Below are positions 24,659-33,014 of a stretch of 50,826 bases of DNA, piece by piece. How positions within the stretch are numbered: position 1 is the stretch's first letter; each line of letters opens with the position of its first letter. The notes beneath the pieces are model-generated. The model was not told the DNA's origin and ran no database searches. It was given only the letters and a program-made list of their open reading frames with translations. The stretch is from positions 1 to 50,826 of the forward strand of contig CAKTBG010000019.1 of assembly GCA_934533135.1 (NCBI GenBank). The letters run 5' to 3'. The position numbers and the translations under genes were made by a program. The DNA is from an uncultured Faecalibacterium sp. Lineage in GTDB: Bacteria; Bacillota; Clostridia; Oscillospirales; Ruminococcaceae.

Positions 24659-25873
24659 TCAGAATACCTGTTTGTCGTGCAGGGCATCGAACTCTTCGTC
24701 GCTCATGCCAAGCACGCCCTCGAAGATCTCCTTGTTGTTCTGACCCAGCTGGGGGGCGGGGGTGCGGACGGAGGGCTTGGTGTCCATCAGCTTGATGGCG
24801 CAGCCGTTGACCGTGACCTTGCCCAGCGTGGGGTGATCCATCTCGACGAACATCTCCCGCTCTTTGACGTGGGGATCCTCCAGGATCTCCTTGATGTTCA
24901 GGATGGGGCCGGCGGGGATGCCGTGAGCCAGCACCAGCTCGGCGGCCTCGTTGGGGGTCAGATCCTTGATCCGATCCTCGATGACCTGTGCGATGGCGTC
25001 CTGATTGGCCAGACGGCCGGGCATATCCACAAAGCGCGGGTCGGTGATCATATCGGGGCGGTCGAGGATCTCGGTGCAGAGCTTCTCATACAGCTTCTGG
25101 TTTCCGGCTGCAATGATGACCTTGCCGCCCTTGCAGCTGAAGCTGTCGTAGGGCGAGACGGCGGCATACCGGTTGCCCATGGGGGCCGGGATGTTGCCGG
25201 TCTCGATGTACTTCAGTGCGGTGTTCTCGGTGGCAGCGATCATGCTGTCCATCAGAGAAACATCCACGCGCTGCCCCTTGCCGGTGATGGTGCGGGCGTT
25301 GACGGCTGCCAGAATGCCGATGGTGACGTGCAGACCGCCCAGAATGTCGCCCAATGCGGAACCGGCACGGGTGGGCTCGCCGCCCTTGGCACCGGTGATG
25401 GACATCATGCCGCCCATGGCCTGTGCCAGAATGTCATAGCCCGGGCGCAGGTGATAGGGGCCGTAGCAGCCAAAGCCGGACACGGCCGCATAGATGATGC
25501 GGGGGTTGATTTCCTTCAGGACGTCGTAGCCCAGACCCAGCTTGTCCATCACGCCGGGGCGGTAGTTTTCCACCACGACGTCGGCCTTCTTGACCAGCTC
25601 CTTGAAGATCTCCTTGCCCTCGGGGGCTTTCAGGTTCAGGGTGATGCCCTTCTTGTTGCGGTTGATGTTGGCAAAGTAGACGCTCTCGCGCTCACCGTTC
25701 AGGTTCTTGGCACGGAACGGCGGATAGCCGCGGGTGTCGTCGCCGCCCTTAGGCACTTCGATCTTGATGACGTTTGCGCCCATATCGGCCAGCATCATGG
25801 TGCAGAACGGGCCTGCCAGAACGCGGGTCAGGTCGAGAACCGTCAGGTTCTCCAAAGCCATGTGCTCACTCAT
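24659..25873 (-). CDS. CaiB/BaiF-type (class III) CoA-transferase
   Basis: A 404-residue enzyme that moves CoA between carboxylic acids. The N-terminal LTVLDLTRVLAGPFCTMMLA and GANVIKIEVP are family hallmarks. VVVENYRPGVMDKLGLGYD contains the conserved region leading to the catalytic-site neighbourhood, and the segment AVSGFGCYGPYHLRPGYDIL lies where the active-site Asp region is found. The ATG overlaps the TAA of the preceding AtuA-type gene by one base, indicating translational coupling; the open frame extends further upstream only as overlap. It likely activates the acid imported by the CitMHS transporter. Confidence 0.93.
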   Translation of the reverse strand: MSEHMALENLTVLDLTRVLAGPFCTMMLADMGANVIKIEVPKGGDDTRGYPPFRAKNLNGERESVYFANINRNKKGITLNLKAPEGKEIFKELVKKADVVVENYRPGVMDKLGLGYDVLKEINPRIIYAAVSGFGCYGPYHLRPGYDILAQAMGGMMSITGAKGGEPTRAGSALGDILGGLHVTIGILAAVNARTITGKGQRVDVSLMDSMIAATENTALKYIETGNIPAPMGNRYAAVSPYDSFSCKGGKVIIAAGNQKLYEKLCTEILDRPDMITDPRFVDMPGRLANQDAIAQVIEDRIKDLTPNEAAELVLAHGIPAGPILNIKEILEDPHVKEREMFVEMDHPTLGKVTVNGCAIKLMDTKPSVRTPAPQLGQNNKEIFEGVLGMSDEEFDALHDKQVF

Positions 25874-26202
25874 TACAGTTCTCCATCCTCTACATGAATC
25901 TTCATCCGCATGACGGCACTGCCCATGGACTTGCCGAGGCTGTCCAGACGCAGGCTCATGGTGGCACCGCCGCCCAGTGCGTGCTTCATGACAAAGTTGA
26001 AGCCGTTCAGGGAGGGCACATCGTAGCGGGTGATCTCGCCCTTGACCATATCGCCGAAGTATGCCTTGAGCTTTTCGGGGGTCACTTCGCGCTCGATGAT
26101 CTTGTAATATTCCGGTTTGCGTGCATAGACGCAAACGTTGCTGGTGTCGCCCTTGTCACCGGAGCGGCCATGGGCGATATCGTTCAGATAGATCTCTGCC
26201 AT
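25873..26202 (-). CDS. AtuA-related small protein
   Basis: A 109-residue protein matching the C-terminal domain found in AtuA-like proteins: the start IYLNDIAHGRSGDKGDTSNV has the conserved HGRSGDKG motif. In many genomes this domain is fused to, or encoded next to, the larger AtuA (DUF1446) part; here it is a separate gene 1 bp from the large subunit gene. Together they are named for acyclic terpene utilisation in Pseudomonas, but their biochemical role is not firmly known. Confidence 0.88.
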   Translation of the reverse strand: MAEIYLNDIAHGRSGDKGDTSNVCVYARKPEYYKIIEREVTPEKLKAYFGDMVKGEITRYDVPSLNGFNFVMKHALGGGATMSLRLDSLGKSMGSAVMRMKIHVEDGEL

Positions 26203-26203
26203 C

Positions 26204-27574
26204 TTACTTCACCTCCAGAATATGGCTCTCGACCTGTACAGCGTCACGCGGCACGGTGGTGGGCCACAGAGCCATGACCTCCTGCACGCGGGCACGGCCG
26301 CCGAAGAAGGATGCACCCGGAGGGCCATTCAGCTGCATGGGGCTGATCTCGGGGATGATCTTGGCGCATTCCTTCTTGTCCTCGCTGAACACGGCGATGC
26401 GCAGCACACACTCGTTCAGGTTCTTGAGGGCCTCTTCGCTCATATCGGCCACGCCCAGATGCAGGCTGTTCAGGCCGATGTAGCTGATGTGGATGTCGTC
26501 GGCCTTCATGCCGCGACGCTGCATCTTCTTCATGATGACCTCGGCGCAGTACTGTGCCTTCTCGTAGGCATCGGGCCATGCAAAGCTCAGCATGGAGACG
26601 GTCTTCCAGCCCTTGTGGTAGCCCACGCAGAGCTTGAGGGTATCGGGGCGGGGTTTGCCCTTGACGCCGCCGATGCGCACGCGGTTGTCGCCCACCTGGG
26701 TGATGGTGGCGTGGCTGATGTCCACATTGACGTCCGGGGTCAGGTAGTTGGCCGGGTCGTGGACCTCGTACAGGAACTGCTCCTTGCAGCTCTGCTCGCA
26801 GATGATGCCGCCGCAGTCGGGGGCCTTGGTGATCTCAAAGGTATCGTCGGTCAGCTCGGCAATGGGGAAGCCCAGCTCGTCCATGCGGGGCACATTCCGC
26901 CAGTCGTACATATAGTTGCCGCCGGCACCCTGACCGCCGCACTCCAGCAGATGGCCTGCCATGATGCCGCGGGCGAGGTTGTCCCAATCGTCGGCAGCCC
27001 AGCCGAACTCGTACTTCAGCGGTGCGAGGAAGAGCGCGCTGTCGGCCGCACGGCCGGTGATGACCACGTCTGCACCCTCAGCGAGACAGCCTTCGATGCC
27101 TTCGTGCCCGATGTAGACGTTGCAGTTGTAGATCTTATCGAGGATGTCGTTGAAGTTTCCGTCGTAGTCAAAGTTGGGGAAAGTCCAGCCATCCTTGAGC
27201 AGCTGCGGGATCTTGTCCTTGATGTTGTCGCCGGTCACATAACCGATCTTATAGCCGCTCATACCGCTGCCTTCCGCCCACTGGCGGATGCCGTCCACGC
27301 AGCCGTTGATGTTCATGCCGCCTGCATTGGTGCAGATCTTGATGTGCTTCTCCCAGGCCTCTTTGCCGGCCGCACTCAGGATGCGGGTGGTAAAGTCGGG
27401 TGCAAAGCCCTTGGTCGGGTCCTTCAGCTGCTGCTTGGCCATGATGGAGAGGGTCAGCTCTGCCAGATAGTCGCAGCCCATATACTGGATGTCCGCATTG
27501 CGGATCATGTGGATGGCCGCATCGGGGCTGTCGCCCCAGAAGCCCTGGCCACCGCCGATGGCAACTTTTTTCAT
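26204..27574 (-). CDS. Acyclic terpene utilisation AtuA-type protein (DUF1446)
   Basis: A 456-residue protein with the AtuA N-terminus KKVAIGGGQGFWGDSPDAA and the central CDYLAELTLSIMAKQQ and VVITGRAADSALFLAPLKYE motifs. It is the first gene of the leftward operon AtuA-large, AtuA-small, CoA-transferase, CitMHS transporter. Family members occur beside CoA-transferases and acyl-CoA genes in acid catabolism. A clear sigma-A promoter with an operator-like palindrome lies upstream, next to a divergent LacI gene. The substrate is unknown. Confidence 0.92.
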   Translation of the reverse strand: MKKVAIGGGQGFWGDSPDAAIHMIRNADIQYMGCDYLAELTLSIMAKQQLKDPTKGFAPDFTTRILSAAGKEAWEKHIKICTNAGGMNINGCVDGIRQWAEGSGMSGYKIGYVTGDNIKDKIPQLLKDGWTFPNFDYDGNFNDILDKIYNCNVYIGHEGIEGCLAEGADVVITGRAADSALFLAPLKYEFGWAADDWDNLARGIMAGHLLECGGQGAGGNYMYDWRNVPRMDELGFPIAELTDDTFEITKAPDCGGIICEQSCKEQFLYEVHDPANYLTPDVNVDISHATITQVGDNRVRIGGVKGKPRPDTLKLCVGYHKGWKTVSMLSFAWPDAYEKAQYCAEVIMKKMQRRGMKADDIHISYIGLNSLHLGVADMSEEALKNLNECVLRIAVFSEDKKECAKIIPEISPMQLNGPPGASFFGGRARVQEVMALWPTTVPRDAVQVESHILEVK

Positions 27575-27641
27575 TCCAAAACCTCCTTAAACCGGTCGAA
27601 CGAAAAGCTCCTGCTCAAACTCCAACGCAATTTTGGGTATA

Positions 27642-27694
27642 ACGTTTGAGTCAATCGTCGTACTCAGTATAGTCAAACGATGTACCAAAGTCAA
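27642..27694 (-). promoter_or_regulatory. Promoter and operator of the AtuA/CoA-transferase operon
   Basis: On the minus strand TTGACT (27689-27694), a 17-bp spacer and TATACT (27666-27671) form a strong promoter. An inverted repeat, CGTTTGA at 27643-27649 and TCAAACG at 27673-27679, brackets the -10 box and start region. It is a plausible binding site for the divergent LacI-type regulator. The rest of the 314-bp gap (27700-27820) shows nothing further I can name. Confidence 0.7.
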
Positions 27695-27825
27695 GAGGGT
27701 TTTGACAATTTTTTAGCGTTCTTTGCCGGATCTAAGGTTTCCACCGTGAAAAAGGCCAATTTTTCGTGCTTTTTTCAGGCATTTTGCTGAAGTATCCAAG
27801 TCCAGTGCAAAAAGGCAGTTTTCTC

Positions 27826-27855
27826 TTGTCAATTTCCCCTCCGGGATGGTACAAT
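27826..27855 (+). promoter_or_regulatory. Promoter of the LacI-type gene
   Basis: TTGTCA at 27826-27831, an 18-bp spacer and TACAAT at 27850-27855, about 35 bp before the ATG at 27889. Confidence 0.65.
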
Positions 27856-27888
27856 AAATACAATTTAGGATAAAGGTGGGATCACGCC

Positions 27889-28932
27889 ATGGTCACGATC
27901 AAACAGATCGCACAGGAAATCGGCATCTCCCCCAGCACGGTCAGCATCGTTCTGGGCGGCAAGGCAGCCGAGCGGAAGATCAGCAAGGAAACGCAGCAGA
28001 AGATCTTCAGCGCGGCGGCGCGGCTGGGCTATCAGCCCAATATGGCGGCGCGGAGTCTGCGGGGCGGCACGTCGGCCAACGAGCTGGTGGTGGCCATGTT
28101 CTGGGCGCAGGACTTCCGCGCCAGCATGATGGTTCGGTTCTGGGACGGCCTGCGGGCCGAGATCGAGCACTGCGACCGGCCGGTGCGTCTGGTGATCTAC
28201 CCCTACATCAACGACCATCTCTGCGAGTGTACCGCCCTGACCAGCGGCAACAACTGCCACGCCGCCCTCATCTGCAATGCCTCCTATAACGACCTGCAGT
28301 TCCTCGAGGACACGCAGCTGCCCATCCCGGTGGTGCTGTACAACCGCCAGTGCCGGGGCTATTGCAGCGTCAACGTCGATGACGTCAAAATGGGGGCACT
28401 GGCGGCCCGGGCCTTTGCGGACAACGGCTGCAAAACCGCCTCGGTCCTGACCGGCCAGCCGGTGTTCTGGGGCATGGAAGACCGCATCCACGGCTTCCGG
28501 CTCGAAGCCCAGCACCACGGGATGCAGGTCGTGCTCAGCCGCTACTGCGAAAACAGCATCCGGGGCGGCTACGACGCCGTCACCCACCGGCTTTGCCGGG
28601 AATGGTCGGAGATCCGCCCGGACGCCATCTTCTGCGGCTCGTCCATGATCGCCCATGGTGCCATCCGCGCCTTCCATGAAGCGGGCTTCTCCATCGGGGA
28701 GCTGCCGAAGATCATTGCGGTCGGCAACGGTGCCGAGGAGACCGACGAATACGCCGTGCCCAGCCTGAGCGTCGTCCACCTGCCGATGGAAGAAATGGCC
28801 TGCGAGTGCTTCCAGATGGCTCTCGCCCTGCTGGACGGCAAGATCCCCGCGCCCGAAAGCCGGATGCTCCCCATCGAGTACCTTGCCCGGGAGAGCTGCG
28901 GCGACATCGTCGAGCACCCGGTGGACGGCTGA
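27889..28932 (+). CDS. LacI-family transcriptional regulator
   Basis: A 347-residue repressor. An N-terminal LacI helix-turn-helix (VTIKQIAQEIGISPSTVSIV, residues 2-21) and hinge region are followed by a periplasmic-binding-protein-like sensor domain (about 65-340). The start has AAAGGTGGGA upstream. It is divergent from the AtuA/CoA-transferase/CitMHS operon and is most likely its regulator, although LacI proteins usually sense sugars rather than organic acids. A terminator follows. Confidence 0.92.
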   Translation: MVTIKQIAQEIGISPSTVSIVLGGKAAERKISKETQQKIFSAAARLGYQPNMAARSLRGGTSANELVVAMFWAQDFRASMMVRFWDGLRAEIEHCDRPVRLVIYPYINDHLCECTALTSGNNCHAALICNASYNDLQFLEDTQLPIPVVLYNRQCRGYCSVNVDDVKMGALAARAFADNGCKTASVLTGQPVFWGMEDRIHGFRLEAQHHGMQVVLSRYCENSIRGGYDAVTHRLCREWSEIRPDAIFCGSSMIAHGAIRAFHEAGFSIGELPKIIAVGNGAEETDEYAVPSLSVVHLPMEEMACECFQMALALLDGKIPAPESRMLPIEYLARESCGDIVEHPVDG

Positions 28933-28962
28933 ACCGGTTCCCGGATCCAAAGTTCCAACAGC

Positions 28963-29018
28963 AAAAAAGCCCTGAGAAGCCGCTCCGTGTTGCGGAGTGC
29001 TTCTCAGGGCTTTTTTTC
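28963..29018. terminator. Bidirectional terminator between LacI-type gene and fruA
   Basis: AAAAAAGCCCTGAGAAGC pairs with GCTTCTCAGGGCTTTTTT (18 bp) around an inner CGCTCCG/CGGAGTG arm. It serves both convergent transcripts. Confidence 0.92.
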
Positions 29019-29052
29019 GCTTTATTTATAGGATGCGGCGATCCTGCCGGGA

Positions 29053-30978
29053 TCAGGCTTCGGTTCTGTTTTTCTTGAGCAGGCTCAGGATCACGGCACC
29101 CACTGCGCTGCCGATGGCCAGTGCCGCAACGTACATCACCGCATGGTCTACGACCGGGAAGACGAAGATGCCGCCGTGGGGTGCGCGGAGGGCGCAGCCG
29201 AAGGTCATGGACAGCGCGCCGGCCAGAGCTGCACCGATGACACAGCTGGGCAGGACGCGGAGCGGGTCGGCCGCGGCGTAAGGGATCGCCCCCTCGGTAA
29301 CGAAGCAGAGCCCCATGACGTAGTTGACGATGCCGTTCCGACGCTCATCAGGGGTCCACTTTTTGGGGCAGAAGGTGGTGGACAGTGCAATGGCGATGGG
29401 CGGGACCATGCCGCCGACCATGACCGCAGCCATGATCTCGTAGTTGCCGGAGGCCAGAGCCGCCGTGCCAAAGACGTATGCGGCCTTGTTGAAGGGGCCG
29501 CCCATGTCAATGCTCATCATCCCGGCAACGATGGCACCCAGCAGCACCTTGGAGGTGCCGCCCATGGCGTTCAGCCAGTCGGTCATGGCGGTGTTGATCA
29601 TGCCCATGATGGGGTTCACGCCGCACATGACCGCGCCGATGATGAGGATACCGCCCAGCGGATAGATCAGCATCGGGCGGATGCCGTTCAAGCTGGCCGG
29701 GAGCTTGTCGGTGATCCGGACAAGGAAGCGGACGATGTAGCCTGCGGCAAAACCCGCCAGCAGTGCCGCAAGGAAGCCGCCCGAAATGCCCGTGGTTACT
29801 CCATTGGCCAGATCTGCAAAATTGGTGCCGTTCATGGCCAGCACACCGCCTGCAAAACCGACGGCCAGACCCGGACGGTCGGCGATGGACATGGCGATAA
29901 AGCCTGCAAGGATGGGCAGCATATAGCCGAAGGCTGCGCCGCCCACCGTCTTGAAGAAGGCCGCGATCGGCGTGTTCATGCCGAAGTTGGCGGGGTCGAT
30001 GCTGTAATCGTCCAGCAGGAAGGCCAGCGCGATCATGATGCCGCCGCCCACCACAAAGGGCAGCATATGGGAGACGCCGTTCATCAGGTGCTTGTAGAGG
30101 GCATGGCCGATGGAGTCGCCCGCGCCGCTCTCCTCGTCTGCCGCCTGTGCGCCGCCCTTTGCATGGTAGACGGGCACCTCGCCGTGGGCGATCTTCTTGA
30201 TGAGTTCTTCCGGCTTGTGGATGCCATCGTCCACCCGGGCAAAGAGCACCGGCTTGCCGTCAAAGCGCGCCGTCTCCACGTTTTTATCCGCTGCAATGAT
30301 GATGCCGTCGCAGGCCGCGATCTCGGCCTTGGTCAGGACATTCTTGGCACCGTCGGAGCCATTGGTCTCCACCTTGGTCGGCAGCCCCAGCTTGCCGCCC
30401 GCCTTGGTCAGTGCTTCGGCAGCCATATAAGTATGGGCGATTCCATTGGGGCAGGCTGTCACGGCCAGCACCCGATAGCCGTCCTGCGGGATCTGCTGGT
30501 CGGTGAAGCTCTCCTCCCCGAACTGTGCCTCCTCCTGCGCGTCAATGGCGGCGAGGAACTCGGCCGGGGTCTTGGCAGCGTGGAGCTTTTCGACGAACGC
30601 CTCGTTCATCAGCATCTGCATCATCCGCGCCAGCATATCCACATGGAGGCTGCCGTTTTCGGGTGCGGCGATGGCGAAGAGCAGGTCGGTCTTGCCGTCG
30701 TCCTCGGCGTTGTATTGGACCGGTGCGGTCAGGCGGAGAGCCGCCAGGCTGGGCCGGGTCACGCAGGATGTTTTGGCGTGGGGCACCGTGATGCCGTTAT
30801 CAACGTAGGTAGATGCTTCGGCTTCGCGGGCATAAAGGGCTTTCTTGTAAGCTTCGGGGTCGGTAATATTGCCGTGGGTCGCCTGCAGTTCCACCAGCTT
30901 GTCGATGATCGCGGCCTGATCCTGCGCAGACACATCCAACGCGATGGATTTTGCGGTAAACAATTCCGTGATACGCAT
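29053..30978 (-). CDS. fruA: PTS fructose transporter EIIABC
   Basis: A 641-residue three-domain fructose permease. EIIA (residues 1-150) has active His67 in NGITVPHAKT. EIIB (about 165-270) has phosphocysteine 176 in VTACPNGIAHTYMAAEAL. The membrane EIIC domain (about 290-635) has glycine-rich helices. It imports fructose as fructose-1-phosphate, the substrate of the 1-phosphofructokinase encoded upstream. It is the third gene of the fruR-fruK-fruA order, separated from fruK by a 105-bp inverted-repeat element that may attenuate or stabilise the mRNA. Confidence 0.95.
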   Translation of the reverse strand: MRITELFTAKSIALDVSAQDQAAIIDKLVELQATHGNITDPEAYKKALYAREAEASTYVDNGITVPHAKTSCVTRPSLAALRLTAPVQYNAEDDGKTDLLFAIAAPENGSLHVDMLARMMQMLMNEAFVEKLHAAKTPAEFLAAIDAQEEAQFGEESFTDQQIPQDGYRVLAVTACPNGIAHTYMAAEALTKAGGKLGLPTKVETNGSDGAKNVLTKAEIAACDGIIIAADKNVETARFDGKPVLFARVDDGIHKPEELIKKIAHGEVPVYHAKGGAQAADEESGAGDSIGHALYKHLMNGVSHMLPFVVGGGIMIALAFLLDDYSIDPANFGMNTPIAAFFKTVGGAAFGYMLPILAGFIAMSIADRPGLAVGFAGGVLAMNGTNFADLANGVTTGISGGFLAALLAGFAAGYIVRFLVRITDKLPASLNGIRPMLIYPLGGILIIGAVMCGVNPIMGMINTAMTDWLNAMGGTSKVLLGAIVAGMMSIDMGGPFNKAAYVFGTAALASGNYEIMAAVMVGGMVPPIAIALSTTFCPKKWTPDERRNGIVNYVMGLCFVTEGAIPYAAADPLRVLPSCVIGAALAGALSMTFGCALRAPHGGIFVFPVVDHAVMYVAALAIGSAVGAVILSLLKKNRTEA

Positions 30979-31014
30979 GGGGCTTCTCCTCTCTTTCTCT
31001 GTCTGGTCAGCATC

Positions 31015-31119
31015 CTTGCCCTCTCAGGCCGCTTTACGGCCAGCTCTCCCAAAGTGGGAGGCAGGTCTTGGCTCTCCCTTTGGGAGAGCTGTCACGCGGA
31101 GCGTGACTGAGAGGGCAAG
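31015..31119. repeat. 105-bp MITE/REP-like inverted-repeat element between fruK and fruA
   Basis: It has 13-bp perfect terminal inverted repeats, CTTGCCCTCTCAG (31015-31027) and CTGAGAGGGCAAG (31107-31119). An inner inverted repeat, AGCTCTCCCAAAG / CTTTGGGAGAGCT, and two small hairpins (GGCCGCTTTACGGCC; TCACGCGGAGCGTGA) fill the rest. No coding capacity. From memory, very similar sequences are abundant between genes in Faecalibacterium and relatives, so it is probably one copy of a dispersed family. Confidence 0.8.
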
Positions 31120-31123
31120 CCCG

Positions 31124-32029
31124 TCAAATCTCTTTCAGCAATTTTTCGATATCGGCTTTCTTGGCCAGCCCAAGGCTGAAGGCCGTCGCACTGCCGCAGG
31201 CGGTGCCAAGGCGCAGAGCGGTTTCGTAGTCGCCGGTCTGAAGATATCCGGCCACAAACCCGGCCACCATACTGTCGCCTGCGCCCACGCTGTTGACGAC
31301 CCTGCCTTTGGGGGTGCCGATTCGGTGGACTTCGCCCTGCTCATCCAGCAGCAGTGCGCCGTCGCCCGCCATGCTGACAAGAACATTCCGTGCGCCTTTT
31401 TCCTGCAGCGTTTTTGCTGCCGCGACGATCTCTGCATCGGTATGCAGCACCCTGCCGACGATCTCGCCCAGTTCGTGGTTGTTGGGCTTGATGAGGAAGG
31501 GGTGATACGGCAGCACATTCCCCAGCAGATCGCGGGTGGCATCCACTACGGCACGGACGCCCTTGCCCTCCAGCCGCGCCAGAAGCCGCTCATAGGTGGT
31601 CTGCGAAAGGCTGGCCGGGATGCTTCCGGCAAGGATCAGGATGTCGCCCTCCTGCAGGGCATCCAGTTTTGCCTCCAGAGCTTCCATCGCCTTTTCGGGG
31701 ATGTTGGGGCCTGCCCCGTTCAGCTCCGTCTCCTGCCCGGCTTTGATCTTGACGTTGATGCGGGTCATCCCCGCTTCCAGATGGATGAAGTCGGTGTCGA
31801 TGCCCTGCGCCGCCAGCCCCCGCTCGAGCCATGCACCGGTCTCACCGGCCACAAAGCCCAGAGCCACGCTCTTGCAGCCCAGCTCCGCCAGCACGCCGGA
31901 CACGTTGATGCCCTTGCCGCCCAGCACGCAGTCCTCGCCTTTGGCGCGGTTCACCTCGCCCACTTCCAGCGGAGCATCCAGCCGTACAACATAGTCGATG
32001 GCCGGATTGAACGTTACCGTGTAGATCAT
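31124..32029 (-). CDS. fruK: 1-phosphofructokinase
   Basis: A 301-residue PfkB-family kinase that converts fructose-1-phosphate to fructose-1,6-bisphosphate. The N-terminal motif GGKGINVSGVLAELG (37-51) and the C-terminal catalytic motif NSVGAGDSMVAGFVAG (246-261, catalytic Asp252) are intact. Its ATG overlaps the stop of the fruR gene by 4 bp. It lies between the DeoR-type regulator gene and fruA, the standard fructose operon order. Confidence 0.95.
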   Translation of the reverse strand: MIYTVTFNPAIDYVVRLDAPLEVGEVNRAKGEDCVLGGKGINVSGVLAELGCKSVALGFVAGETGAWLERGLAAQGIDTDFIHLEAGMTRINVKIKAGQETELNGAGPNIPEKAMEALEAKLDALQEGDILILAGSIPASLSQTTYERLLARLEGKGVRAVVDATRDLLGNVLPYHPFLIKPNNHELGEIVGRVLHTDAEIVAAAKTLQEKGARNVLVSMAGDGALLLDEQGEVHRIGTPKGRVVNSVGAGDSMVAGFVAGYLQTGDYETALRLGTACGSATAFSLGLAKKADIEKLLKEI

Positions 32030-32781
32030 GCTTCTGTCTCCTTTATCAATGTGAATTGCCGATATTGGGGGTTCGGGCAGTGGTTCGTCAGGATCGCACC
32101 GCCCTTCAGATCCGAAATGACTGCCGGGTAGACCCGGGCAAATTTGGAGTCATCCACAAGGAACCATGTCTCCCGCGCCCGATCCACCGCTGCCGCTTTG
32201 ACGGCCGCTTCCTCCGGGTCAGGGGTGGTGAAGCCTGCATTCAGCGAGACGCCGTTGGCTCCAAGGAACGCCTTGGTGAAATTGTATTGCCGCAGACTCT
32301 GCAACGCCGCCGCACCGGTGATGGCCTCGGTGTTGGGGCGGAGCAACCCGCCGGGCAGAAACACCCGGCAGCCCTTCTGCGCGAGGATCCGGGCGTGCGC
32401 CACGCCGTTGGTCAGGTATCCGGCTTCGAGAGCCGGGCCACTCAGAGCCCGCGCCAGTGCCAGCGTCGTGCTGCCGGCATCGAGGAAGACAAAATCCGAT
32501 GCGGTGATGAGGGCAGCCGCTGCCTTGGCAATGCTCTGTTTCTGCGCCACCGCCAGCGTTTCCTTCGCGCTCATGCTGGGCTCGTCGGCCAGAAACTGGC
32601 TGTCCGGCAGGGTCGCGCCGCCGTGGACTTTGTTCAGCTTCCCAAGCCGATCCAGCTCGTTCAGATCGCGCCGGATGGTGGATTCGCTGGCATTCAGGGT
32701 CTCGCACAGTTCCTGCACCGTCGCTGTCCGCTTTTCGGCCAGAAGATCCAGGATCAGGCCGAACCGTTCTTCTGCTAACAC
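32026..32781 (-). CDS. fruR: DeoR-family regulator of fructose operon
   Basis: A 251-residue DeoR-type repressor. The N-terminal helix-turn-helix contains TATVQELCETLNASESTIRR followed by DLNELDRLGKL. The C-terminal sensor domain (about 75-250) has DAGSTTLALARALSG and FLGANGVSLNAGFTTPD, which bind a phosphosugar such as fructose-1-phosphate in relatives. The start is GTG at 32781 with GGAGG upstream. It is the first gene of the fru operon and sits behind a 14-bp perfect inverted repeat. Confidence 0.93.
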   Translation of the reverse strand: MLAEERFGLILDLLAEKRTATVQELCETLNASESTIRRDLNELDRLGKLNKVHGGATLPDSQFLADEPSMSAKETLAVAQKQSIAKAAAALITASDFVFLDAGSTTLALARALSGPALEAGYLTNGVAHARILAQKGCRVFLPGGLLRPNTEAITGAAALQSLRQYNFTKAFLGANGVSLNAGFTTPDPEEAAVKAAAVDRARETWFLVDDSKFARVYPAVISDLKGGAILTNHCPNPQYRQFTLIKETEA

Positions 32782-32817
32782 GTTCGGGTACCTCCAAAGA
32801 GTCTCTTGATTGTTTTT

Positions 32818-32883
32818 GATTGATTCTGACGTTTATTGCGTGCTTCTGGGTTTATTATAGCATAATTTCCGTCAGAATCAATC
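32818..32883 (-). promoter_or_regulatory. fru operon promoter with 14-bp perfect inverted repeat
   Basis: GATTGATTCTGACG (32818-32831) and CGTCAGAATCAATC (32870-32883) are perfect inverted copies. On the minus strand a -35 box TTGATT (32876-32881) sits inside the upstream copy, and a -10 box TATAAT (32854-32859) follows after 16 bp. A repressor bound to both copies would clamp the promoter; FruR is the obvious candidate. Confidence 0.8.
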
Positions 32884-32956
32884 ACATTCCGTCAACTTCG
32901 CGCACAAAAATTTTCTTTTGTTTTTGGGCAGGTTTTACAAAGTGTGGGATACAAGA

Positions 32957-33006
32957 GCAGAGAAAGGCCGGAGAACGCATCTGCGCCCTCCGGCCTTTCT
33001 CTGCTA
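32957..33006. terminator. Terminator after the C69 dipeptidase gene
   Basis: AGCAGAGAAAGGCCGGAG pairs with CTCCGGCCTTTCTCTGCT (18 bp) with an AACGCATCTGCGCC loop. It lies 9 bp after the dipeptidase stop codon on the minus strand. Confidence 0.88.
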
Positions 33007-33014
33007 TATTTTAT

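Noticed and set aside
29143..31110. A 655-codon open frame on the plus strand opposite fruA
   Set aside because: It is antisense to a clearly recognisable fructose PTS gene, has a His/Asp/Gly-rich nonsense composition and no ribosome site.
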